Assembly: GCA_016870775.1 (NCBI GenBank)
Contig: VGAK01000003.1
Span: 1-64,000, forward strand
Origin: Actinomycetota bacterium
Lineage (GTDB): Bacteria; Actinomycetota; Acidimicrobiia; Acidimicrobiales; Ilumatobacteraceae
Direction: 5' to 3'
DNA: 64,000 nucleotides
Shown here: piece by piece, positions 7,764 to 15,064 of the stretch
How the letters are laid out: every line of letters starts with the position of its first letter
Position numbering within the stretch: the stretch's first letter is position 1
Notes under the pieces: generated by a model
Databases searched by the model: none
The model's input: only the letters and a program-made list of their open reading frames with translations
Told to the model about the DNA's origin: nothing
Translations under genes and position numbers: made by a program

Positions 7764-8210
7764 TCAGACCGGCTCGGCGAGCAGCACGGGGATGCGTCTG
7801 TCGGTCTTGGCCCGATAGTCGTCGTAGCGGGGGAACACGGCCACGCTCCGTTGCCACCACTGGTCGTACTCTGCGCCGTCGATCTCCCGGACCCTCACCG
7901 CGAACGGCTCCGGTCCGTCCTGCACGGTGACCTCGGTCGGGTTCACCAGCAGGTTCGCGTACCAGTCCGGGTTGTCGGGTGCGCCACCCTTCGAGGCGAC
8001 GAGGGCGTAGGAACCGTCGTGCTCCACCCGCATCAGGGCGATCTTGCGCACCGCGCCGGAGCGGGCCCCGCGCATCGTGACGATGATGACGGGAATCCCG
8101 GTGTCGAGGAGCGTGGCTCCCTCCCGGCCCGCTGTTGACTCGTACAGGTCGATCTGGTCCCGCACCCACTGCGACGCGCTCGGGATGTAGTTGCCCTCGA
8201 TGCGCGTCAT
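7764..8210 (-). CDS. Deazaflavin (F420)-dependent nitroreductase family protein (Ddn-like)
   Basis: The protein has 148 residues from ATG 8210. It belongs to the split beta-barrel Ddn family: N-terminal helix WVRDQIDLYEST, then GIPVIIVTMRGARSGAVRKIALMRVEHDGSYALVAS and GGAPDNPDWYANLLVNPTEVTVQDG, the highly conserved core that binds F420 in this family. Members reduce quinones or nitro compounds with F420H2. An F420 enzyme here agrees with the LLM-type oxidoreductase at 9.6 kb. The gene lies between VIT and acyl-CoA dehydrogenase genes on the same strand. Confidence 0.88.
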   Translation of the reverse strand: MTRIEGNYIPSASQWVRDQIDLYESTAGREGATLLDTGIPVIIVTMRGARSGAVRKIALMRVEHDGSYALVASKGGAPDNPDWYANLLVNPTEVTVQDGPEPFAVRVREIDGAEYDQWWQRSVAVFPRYDDYRAKTDRRIPVLLAEPV

Positions 8211-8241
8211 GCGGGTCCGCAGTCGGTCCGGTGAATCGGGG

Positions 8242-8934
8242 TCAGGCGACGGCGGCACCGAAGAGGCTGCCCACGGCCATGGTGATGCCCATTGCGACGA
8301 GGCCACCCACCAGCACGCGCAGGGTCGGCACCGCCGTGCCGGTGCGACCGAAGCGTGCGGAGGAATAGCCGAGTGCGGCGAGACCGATCGCGACGATTCC
8401 CACCGTGGGCACGATGTCGTTCGACTCGGGCGCGACCGCGATCGTGACGAGGGGAACGGCCGCCCCGAGCGTGAAGGCGAGGGCAGAGCTGATCGCGGCG
8501 CGCAACGGCTGGGCGCGGTTGTGGACGGTGATCCCCAGTTCCTCGGCGAGGTGGGTGCCGAGGGCATCGTGCTGGGTGAGGGTCTCGGCCACCTCGCGCG
8601 CGAGCGCACGGGGGAGTCCCTTCGAGGCGTAGATCTCGGTCAATTCATCGAGTTCATGGTCGGGCAGGTTCGTCAGCTCCCATGTCTCCTTGGCGATGTC
8701 GGCGGCTTCGGCATCACGCTGGGACGAGACCGAGACGTACTCGCCGAGTGCCATCGACGTGGCCCCAGCGACGAGACCGGCCATGCCGGCCGTCAGGATC
8801 GTCGAGCGGGAGGCTTCGGCGGCAGCCACGCCCAGCACCAGGCACGCCGTCGAGATGATGCCGTCGTTGGCCCCGAGCACCATCGCGCGCAGGATTCCGA
8901 TCCGGCTCACCAGGTGACTCTCGGGATGCGCCAT
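8242..8934 (-). CDS. VIT/CCC1 family iron/manganese transporter
   Basis: An integral membrane protein of 230 residues. The first membrane segment contains VLGANDGIISTACLVLGVA, the hallmark of VIT1/CCC1 proteins that move Fe(II) or Mn(II) out of the cytoplasm. Next come GATSMALGEYVSVSSQRDAE and an acidic cytoplasmic metal-binding helical region (residues ~75-140), then three more membrane segments. It is divergent from a TetR-type regulator, sharing a region of under 60 bp. A TTAGCCTA core (8939-8946), resembling the centre of an IdeR/DtxR box, sits just upstream of the start. Confidence 0.9.
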   Translation of the reverse strand: MAHPESHLVSRIGILRAMVLGANDGIISTACLVLGVAAAEASRSTILTAGMAGLVAGATSMALGEYVSVSSQRDAEAADIAKETWELTNLPDHELDELTEIYASKGLPRALAREVAETLTQHDALGTHLAEELGITVHNRAQPLRAAISSALAFTLGAAVPLVTIAVAPESNDIVPTVGIVAIGLAALGYSSARFGRTGTAVPTLRVLVGGLVAMGITMAVGSLFGAAVA

Positions 8935-8992
8935 CTAATTAGCCTATCGCTGGCCGCTGGTGCGGCAGTGGTTGAATGGGGGCGTGCAGACG

Positions 8993-9577
8993 ATGCATCC
9001 GACCAAGGCGCTTCTCCTCGAGACCGCTGTCGCGCTCGTCGATGAGCGCGGACCGCAGGGATTCACTGCGGACGAGTTGCTCGACACCTCGGGAATCTCC
9101 AAGGGATCGATGTACCACCACTTCGAGGACTTCACCGATGTCATCGAGTCGGCCCAGGTGTTCCGGTTCGCCCGGTTCGTCAACGAGGACATCGCGGCGA
9201 TCGTGGCGGTGATGAAGACGGTCACATCCCGCGAGGAGATGTTCGACAGGTTCCGACGGATCACCGAGGTGGCATCCTCTCCCGATCGTGCGTCGTCGCG
9301 TGCCGATCGTGCGATGATCATCGGCCTCGCCTCGCGGTCGCCGCGGCTAGCACGGGCTCTCGCGGCCGAGCAGGACCGGCTCACCGACACCCTCGTCGAC
9401 ATCTCGCGTGAATTCCAGGAGCGTGGCTTCCTCGCGTCCCACGCCGATCCCCGGGTGATCGCGGTGTTCGTGCAGGCCTACACATTCGGTCGGGTCATCG
9501 ATGACATCGCCAGCACCAAGATGTCGACTGATGGTTGGATCGCGTTGATCTCGCGGATCGTCGAGTCGAATCTCTGA
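8993..9577 (+). CDS. TetR/AcrR family transcriptional regulator
   Basis: The protein has about 194 residues from ATG 8993 (GGGGG at 8978-8982); GTG at 8984 is an alternative start. The N-terminal helix-turn-helix is typical: TADELLDTSGISKGSMYHHFED, followed by a variable ligand-binding domain with VDISREFQERG. It is divergent from the VIT transporter gene and may control it or itself, but the short shared region shows no clear operator beyond CTAATTAG (8935-8942). The effector is unknown. Confidence 0.88.
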   Translation: MHPTKALLLETAVALVDERGPQGFTADELLDTSGISKGSMYHHFEDFTDVIESAQVFRFARFVNEDIAAIVAVMKTVTSREEMFDRFRRITEVASSPDRASSRADRAMIIGLASRSPRLARALAAEQDRLTDTLVDISREFQERGFLASHADPRVIAVFVQAYTFGRVIDDIASTKMSTDGWIALISRIVESNL

Positions 9578-9611
9578 CACACCCCGGGCACCCGACCCGG
9601 TGCAGTCAATC

Positions 9612-10673
9612 TCAGCGGAGTGCGGAGTGTTCGATGAGGGGAAGCACCGTGTCGGCGACGCGGCGTGCCTCGTCGCGGTGGGGATATCCCGACAGGATGA
9701 AGGCCTCGATCCCCATGTCGCGGTAGCGGACCAGTTTGTCGGCCACCTGTCGGGGAGTGCCCACGATCGCGGCTCCGCAGCCACTGCGGGCACGGCCGAT
9801 GCCGGTCCACAGGTGGGGCTCCACGTAGCCATCGTCTGACGCCGTCTCGCGGAGCTCGGCCTGTCGGCGCACGCCGGTGCTCGCCGAATCGAGTGAACGT
9901 GCACGGATCGCCGCGCCCACTTCGTCGTCGAGTGCGGCCACGAGGTGCTCGGCCGCCGCGCGGGCGTCCGTGTCGGTGTCGCGCACGACGACATGGGCGC
10001 GGTATCCGAACCTCAACGTGCGTCCGTGCAGGGCGGCTCGTCGTCGCATGTCGGTGATCAGATCGGCGATGTGGTCCTCGGTGTCGGGCCACATCAAGTA
10101 GACGTCGGCGTGCTCGGCGGCCACGTCGCGGGCTTCCTCGCTCAATCCGCCGAAGTAGAACGGCGGCGGCATGCGCTCCCCGCGCAGGAGCGCGGGTGGG
10201 TCGATGTGCAGCGAGATGAACTCGCCGTCGAGGTCGAGCCGGCGCCCCGACAACAGGGTGCGGAGCGCCACCATCGTCTCGGCGGTGCGGCGGTAGCGCG
10301 CGGGGGACTCGAGGCTCTCCCCGGGCATGTCGGACGAGATGATGTTCACGGTCAGTCGACCACCGAGCATCGCATCGATCGAGGCCAACTGCCGGGCGAG
10401 CTGTGGCACCCACATCTCCCCGCACCGCACCGCGACCAGCAGCCGCATGCGGGCCACGTCGGGGGCGATCGCGGCGGCGAACGAGACCGTGTCGATCCCG
10501 AGGTCGTAGCCCGACGGCAGGAGGATGTTGTCGAAGCCCCCCGCCTCGGCGGCGCGCACGATGGAGGAGCAGTGCTCCCAACTGCTGCCCAGGTCGGGAT
10601 CCACGACACCGAGCTGGGCGTAGTCGTCGTCGCAGAGGGCCGCGAACCACGACACCTCGACCGGTCGGGTCAC
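9612..10673 (-). CDS. LLM-class flavin/F420-dependent oxidoreductase (SsuD-like)
   Basis: The protein has 353 residues and a luciferase-like TIM-barrel: VSWFAALCDDDYAQLG start, NILLPSGYDLGIDTVSFAAAIA, AVRCGEMWVPQLARQLASID, LGGRLTVNIISSDMPGE, and GTPRQVADKLVRYRDMGIEAFILSGYPH near the end. It is closest in pattern to alkanesulfonate monooxygenase-type members, which use FMNH2, although F420 is possible. The GTG start at 10673 overlaps the stop of the aldo/keto reductase gene (GTGA). Last gene of a four-gene oxidoreductase operon. Confidence 0.85.
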   Translation of the reverse strand: MTRPVEVSWFAALCDDDYAQLGVVDPDLGSSWEHCSSIVRAAEAGGFDNILLPSGYDLGIDTVSFAAAIAPDVARMRLLVAVRCGEMWVPQLARQLASIDAMLGGRLTVNIISSDMPGESLESPARYRRTAETMVALRTLLSGRRLDLDGEFISLHIDPPALLRGERMPPPFYFGGLSEEARDVAAEHADVYLMWPDTEDHIADLITDMRRRAALHGRTLRFGYRAHVVVRDTDTDARAAAEHLVAALDDEVGAAIRARSLDSASTGVRRQAELRETASDDGYVEPHLWTGIGRARSGCGAAIVGTPRQVADKLVRYRDMGIEAFILSGYPHRDEARRVADTVLPLIEHSALR

Positions 10674-11614
10674 GGGAGGGGCCGCCCGTCGGATGCCTGC
10701 ACGATCCGGTAGACGTCGCTGCGGTCGAGTCGCACGTGCCGCGCAGCCGCGAGTGCAGCGATGCGTCCCGGGTCCTGCGAGCCAACGAGAGCCACGGGCA
10801 GCGACGGATGGGCGAGCACGAAGGCGACAGCGACGGCCGCGCGGGTGGCACCCTCGCGTGCCGCGATCGCATCGAGCGCCTCGAGCAGGGCGGGTGGGGC
10901 GTCGCCCCCGTCTGCGAGTCGTCCACCCGCGAGCGGGCTCCAGGCCAGGGGCGTCGCGCCCGTCTCGCAGCACCAATCGAGGGAGCCGTCGCGCATTGCG
11001 TCCAGTGACGCGGGGGAGAACTCGGGTTGCACGCAGGCGAGTGGGAAGCCGAGGTGCTGCTGGAGCGCGCGCACCTGGGCCACCGTGTGATTGGAGACGC
11101 CGAACTCGGCGACGAGGCCCCTCTGTCGCAGGCTCGACATCGCGGCTGCGACGTCGGCCGGGTGGGTGAAGTGATCCGGGCGGTGCACGAGCCAGGCATC
11201 GAGATGATCGACGCGAAGTCGCCCGAGTGAGTCCTCGACCGCGCGCACGATCCAGTCCGGCGACGAGTCGTAGGGAACGCCCGGGATGATGCCACCCTTG
11301 CCGACCAGAACGATCCGGTCGCGCAGTGTGCTGTCCCGTGAGAGCAGACGACCGAGGGCTTCTTCGCAGGCACCGAAGTGGGACCCTCCCCAGTCGAGTC
11401 CGTAGACATCGGCGTTGTCGACCAACAGTGCCTCGCCCCGCTCGCAGAGCCCGAAGGCGGCCTCGAGGGCGCCACGGTTGGTGTCGTCGTCACCGACCGT
11501 GCGCCAGTACCCGACGCCGATCGGCGACACCGGCGGCAATGCACCGATGCGTCGGCTCACCGCGTTGCGGAGGGGCTCGCCCGGGGGGTCGGGGATGCGA
11601 AGGTCGCCGGTCAC
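10670..11614 (-). CDS. Aldo/keto reductase family protein
   Basis: The protein has 314 residues from GTG 11614, which overlaps the stop of the upstream gene (GTGA). It has the (alpha/beta)8 AKR fold with the expected tetrad: Asp and Tyr in DNADVYGLDWGG, Lys in VLVGKGG, and His in AWLVHRPDHF. Late motifs LAWSPLAGGRLADG and LPVALVGSQDPGRI mark cofactor binding in NAD(P)H-dependent AKRs. Substrate unknown. Upstream in-frame codons extend the frame to 11758, but that would overlap the preceding gene heavily and is rejected. Confidence 0.85.
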   Translation of the reverse strand: MTGDLRIPDPPGEPLRNAVSRRIGALPPVSPIGVGYWRTVGDDDTNRGALEAAFGLCERGEALLVDNADVYGLDWGGSHFGACEEALGRLLSRDSTLRDRIVLVGKGGIIPGVPYDSSPDWIVRAVEDSLGRLRVDHLDAWLVHRPDHFTHPADVAAAMSSLRQRGLVAEFGVSNHTVAQVRALQQHLGFPLACVQPEFSPASLDAMRDGSLDWCCETGATPLAWSPLAGGRLADGGDAPPALLEALDAIAAREGATRAAVAVAFVLAHPSLPVALVGSQDPGRIAALAAARHVRLDRSDVYRIVQASDGRPLP

Positions 11615-11988
11615 TTGCGCTCGAATCTGCTCACGCGGTGGATGCCGAAGCGCGAGTCCTCGTGCGGGGCCGACACGAGCCTCACGGGGTGGGGGAACTT
11701 GGCATCGAACTCGGCCTGCAGGCGCTGCTGGATCGGGGGCTCGCCGACGCGGAGCCACTCATCGAGGCTCTCCCAGACGAAGATCAATGTGACGAGACCG
11801 GGCTTGGTGTCGTCGAGCCACGCTTCCTTCGACACGAACGGGATGCGGTCGTGACCCTCGAGTGTGGCCTCGCCGAGAGTCCACACCTCGTGGTCCACCC
11901 GCAGGAATTCCTCGACGACCGCGGGATCCATCTCGAACACGAGCACCTCGACGGGTCGGCGCTCGCCGGAGACGAAGTCGTAACTCAT
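11611..11988 (-). CDS. Small conserved protein (TIGR03792-like), 125 aa
   Basis: A 125-residue protein whose core, VEVLVFEMDPAVVEEFLRVDHEVWT then KEAWLDDTKPGLVTLIFVWESLDEW, resembles an uncharacterised family annotated TIGR03792 (ferredoxin-like alpha-beta fold, by recollection). No catalytic motif is evident. It is joined by 4-bp overlaps to the FMN hydroxyacid dehydrogenase upstream (ATGA) and the aldo/keto reductase downstream (GTGA), so it likely works with those enzymes. Confidence 0.7.
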   Translation of the reverse strand: MSYDFVSGERRPVEVLVFEMDPAVVEEFLRVDHEVWTLGEATLEGHDRIPFVSKEAWLDDTKPGLVTLIFVWESLDEWLRVGEPPIQQRLQAEFDAKFPHPVRLVSAPHEDSRFGIHRVSRFERK

Positions 11989-13199
11989 CGGGGGATCCTT
12001 CCCCTCGGAGCCACCAGATCGCAGGTGATCTCGCCGATGTTGCGCACACCGGCGAGTGCCATGGTGCGCTGCATCTCGGACACGAGCATCCCGATCGCGG
12101 TGTCGACACCGCTCTCTCCGCCGGCTCCCAACCCGTAGAGGTAGGCGCGGCCGATCCCGCACGCGTCGGCCCCGAGGGCGATCGCCTTGACTATGTCGGA
12201 ACCGCGTCGGATTCCGCCGTCGCAGATGATCGTGGTGCGGTCACCGACCGCCTCGCGCACGGGCGCGACCAGATGGATCGGCGCCGGGGAGTGGTCGAGT
12301 TGGCGTCCCCCGTGGTTCGACAACATGATCCCCTCGGCGCCGTGGTCGACCGCGAGACGAGCGTCGGCGACGGACTGGATGCCCTTGACCACGATCGGTC
12401 CGCTCCAGTGCTCGCGGAACCACGCGATGTCGTCCCACGAGAGCGAGGGGTCGAACTGCGACGAGATGAAATCCGACAGCGTGACCGCGGTTCCTCCCCC
12501 GACACTGCCGGCGACGTTCGCGAAGGTGATCTCGCCGCCCCGGAGGAAGTCCCACGTCCATGCCGGGCGCGTGAGCCCGTCGATGACGGTCCCGAGGCCG
12601 AGCTTGGGGGGCAGGGTGAATCCGCGTCGCACGTCGCGTTCGCGCCGTCCGAGCACGGCAGTGTCGACGGTGAGCGCGATCGTGGAGTAGCCGGCCGCGC
12701 GCGCACGCGTCAGCATGTCGGCCACCAGATCTCGGTCCCGCCAGACGTACACCTGGAACCACTTGTCACCGGCACCCGCGGCCGCCACCTCCTCGATCGA
12801 GCGCGTGCCGAGAGTGGAGAGGCAAAAGGGCAGCCCCGCACGCGCGGCGGCGCGCGCCACGGCGATCTCGCCGTCTGAGTCGGCTATGCGGGTGAACCCG
12901 GTGGGGGACAACAGAATGGGGGCGGCGCGCCGCTGCCCGAGGAGTTCCGTCGAGGTGTCGACCTCGGAGACGTCGCGCATGATCCGGGGCACGAACGACC
13001 AGTCGTTGAAGGCCGCGCTGTTGCCCGCGAGCGTCGTCTCGTCCTCTGCGCCGCCGTCGATGTAGTCGAAGATCCCGCGGGGCAGCCGCCCCTTGGCGAT
13101 TGCTCTCAGATCGTCCACATTGGCGGCCCGGGAGAGACGCCCCCGGCCGCCGGGGCCGGAGAACCGGGCGACGGAACGAAGTGTGGAGATGAGTGCCAT
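11985..13199 (-). CDS. FMN-dependent alpha-hydroxy-acid dehydrogenase/oxidase (LldD-like)
   Basis: The 404-residue protein belongs to the glycolate oxidase/L-lactate dehydrogenase family, which oxidises 2-hydroxy acids to 2-oxo acids with FMN. It shows the conserved N-terminal GIFDYIDGGAEDE, LSPTGFTR, WFQVYVWRDR, Lys272 (VVKGI), and the active-site signature SNHGGRQLD with His296 and Arg299, then ICDGGIRRGSDIVKAIALGAD. The precise substrate (lactate, mandelate, or other) cannot be read. First gene of the operon running to 9612; divergent from fhs with about 90 bp between starts. MftD-type function is unlikely, since no mycofactocin genes are nearby. Confidence 0.87.
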   Translation of the reverse strand: MALISTLRSVARFSGPGGRGRLSRAANVDDLRAIAKGRLPRGIFDYIDGGAEDETTLAGNSAAFNDWSFVPRIMRDVSEVDTSTELLGQRRAAPILLSPTGFTRIADSDGEIAVARAAARAGLPFCLSTLGTRSIEEVAAAGAGDKWFQVYVWRDRDLVADMLTRARAAGYSTIALTVDTAVLGRRERDVRRGFTLPPKLGLGTVIDGLTRPAWTWDFLRGGEITFANVAGSVGGGTAVTLSDFISSQFDPSLSWDDIAWFREHWSGPIVVKGIQSVADARLAVDHGAEGIMLSNHGGRQLDHSPAPIHLVAPVREAVGDRTTIICDGGIRRGSDIVKAIALGADACGIGRAYLYGLGAGGESGVDTAIGMLVSEMQRTMALAGVRNIGEITCDLVAPRGRIPR

Positions 13200-13291
13200 G
13201 GTCCTCCCGGTGGCGCAAGGCTAATCGCGACGATCCAATCGGCGCGCGGTGCGTTGCGGGGTCCGATGGTCCCGTCGGCGAGACTGGGACC

Positions 13292-14989
13292 GTGGGATTT
13301 CCCTCCGACCTCGAGATAGCGCAACGCGCCCGTCTCGCACCGATGAGCGACATCGCAGCGCGACTCGGTCTCGACGACGACCTGCTGGAGCCCTACGGAC
13401 GCCACGTGGCAAAGATCGACACGGCCGCGCTCGCTCGTGTCGCGGACCGCCCGAGGGGTCGTTACGTGGTGGTCACCGCGATCACACCGACGCCACTCGG
13501 CGAGGGCAAGACGACGACCTCGGTGGGACTCGCACAGGGACTGGCCCGGATCGGCGCGCGCGGTCTCCTGGCGCTGCGTCAACCCTCGATGGGTCCGACC
13601 TTTGGCATCAAGGGCGGCGCGGCCGGGGGCGGCTACAGCCAGGTGGTGCCGATGGAGACACTGAACCTCCACCTCACGGGCGACTTCCATGCGGTCACGG
13701 CGGCCCACAACCTCCTCGCGGCACTCATCGACAATCACCTCCACCAGGGCAACGCCCTCGGACTGTCGCTGAAGGATGTCTCGTGGCGCCGGGTGCTGGA
13801 CGTGAACGATCGCGCGCTGCGCAACGTCGTGATCGGCCTCGGGTCCCCCGAGGACGGCGTGACTCGCCAGAGCGGCTTCGACATCACCGCGGCCTCCGAG
13901 GTCATGGCCCTGCTCGCTCTCGCTCGCGACCCCGACGACTTGCGGTCGCGGCTCGGGCGCATCGTGGTCGGACTCGACCGGTCCGGTTCCCCAGTGACCG
14001 CGGGTGACATCGGGGCCGCAGGCGCGATGTCGGTGATCCTGCGGGAGGCCGTGAAGCCCAACCTGATGCAGACACTCGAGAACACGCCGGCTCTCATCCA
14101 CGCGGGACCCTTCGGCAACATCGCCACGGGCAACTCCTCGGTGATCGCGGACCGCATCGGCATCCACCTCTGCGACTATCTCGTCACCGAGGCCGGGTTC
14201 GGTGCCGACATGGGTGCCGAGCGCTTCTTCAACATCAAGTGCCGCGTCTCGGGGATGGTGCCCGATGCCGCGGTGCTCGTGGCGACGGTGCGCGCCCTCA
14301 AGGCCCACTCGGGGCGTCACCGCGTGGTGGCGGGCCGGCCCCTGCCGGCCGAGATGCTCGCGGAGAACCCCGACGATGTGCGCGCGGGCGCCGCCAATCT
14401 CGTGAAGCAGGTCGAGAACGTGCGCATCCACGGCGTCTCGCCGGTGATCGCGATCAACGCCTTCCCGGGCGATCATCCGAGCGAGCATGCCGTGATCCGC
14501 GAGATCGCCGAGTCGATGGGGGCCCGTGTGGCGGTGTCGACCCATTTCGCAGACGGTGGTGCGGGCGCAGTCGATCTCGCGCGCGCGGTGGTCGAGGCAT
14601 GCGAGGAGCCGGGCGCCTTCCGATTCCTGTACCCCGACGACGTGCCGTTGACCAGCAAGATCGAGACCATCGCGACGAGGATCTACGGCGCTGCGCGCGT
14701 GGAGTACTCGGCCGACGCGGCGTCCCAGCTGGCCCGACACGAGGCCAATGGTTTCGGTCACCTGCCCATCTGCATGGCAAAGACCCACTTGTCGATCAGC
14801 GGCGATCCCTCGCTCAAGGGCGCACCGACGGGTCATGCGTTGACGGTGCGCGAGGTGCGCCTGTCGGCGGGCGCGGGTTTCGTGTATCCGATCTGCGGCG
14901 AGATGCGCACGATGCCCGGTCTCGGTGCGACGCCGGCGGCGCTGTCGATCGACCTGAACGACGACGGTGATGTCGTCGGGTTGTTCTGA
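13292..14989 (+). CDS. fhs: Formate-tetrahydrofolate ligase
   Basis: The enzyme makes 10-formyl-THF from formate, THF and ATP in one-carbon metabolism. It has 565 residues from GTG 13292, close to the usual ~556. P-loop-like TPTPLGEGKTT is at ~66-75, then LRQPSMGPTFGIKGGAAGGGYSQV, HLTGDFHAV and AAHNLLAALIDNHLHQGN, all diagnostic of the family, and LVTEAGFGADMGAE. The in-frame ATG at 13193 overlaps the start of the divergent dehydrogenase and is rejected. The product could supply purine synthesis or fMet-tRNA formylation. Confidence 0.95.
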   Translation: MGFPSDLEIAQRARLAPMSDIAARLGLDDDLLEPYGRHVAKIDTAALARVADRPRGRYVVVTAITPTPLGEGKTTTSVGLAQGLARIGARGLLALRQPSMGPTFGIKGGAAGGGYSQVVPMETLNLHLTGDFHAVTAAHNLLAALIDNHLHQGNALGLSLKDVSWRRVLDVNDRALRNVVIGLGSPEDGVTRQSGFDITAASEVMALLALARDPDDLRSRLGRIVVGLDRSGSPVTAGDIGAAGAMSVILREAVKPNLMQTLENTPALIHAGPFGNIATGNSSVIADRIGIHLCDYLVTEAGFGADMGAERFFNIKCRVSGMVPDAAVLVATVRALKAHSGRHRVVAGRPLPAEMLAENPDDVRAGAANLVKQVENVRIHGVSPVIAINAFPGDHPSEHAVIREIAESMGARVAVSTHFADGGAGAVDLARAVVEACEEPGAFRFLYPDDVPLTSKIETIATRIYGAARVEYSADAASQLARHEANGFGHLPICMAKTHLSISGDPSLKGAPTGHALTVREVRLSAGAGFVYPICGEMRTMPGLGATPAALSIDLNDDGDVVGLF

Positions 14990-15064
14990 CGCGCTCGCGC
15001 CGGACCCGACAGTCGGTGGGGGTGACCCGTTCGGCCCGCGGGCCACGGGTACCGTGGGAGGACC

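Noticed and set aside
11985-13199. Mycofactocin enzyme MftD
   Set aside because: Same broad family, but no mftA, mftB or mftC is nearby; general hydroxyacid dehydrogenase is the safer call.
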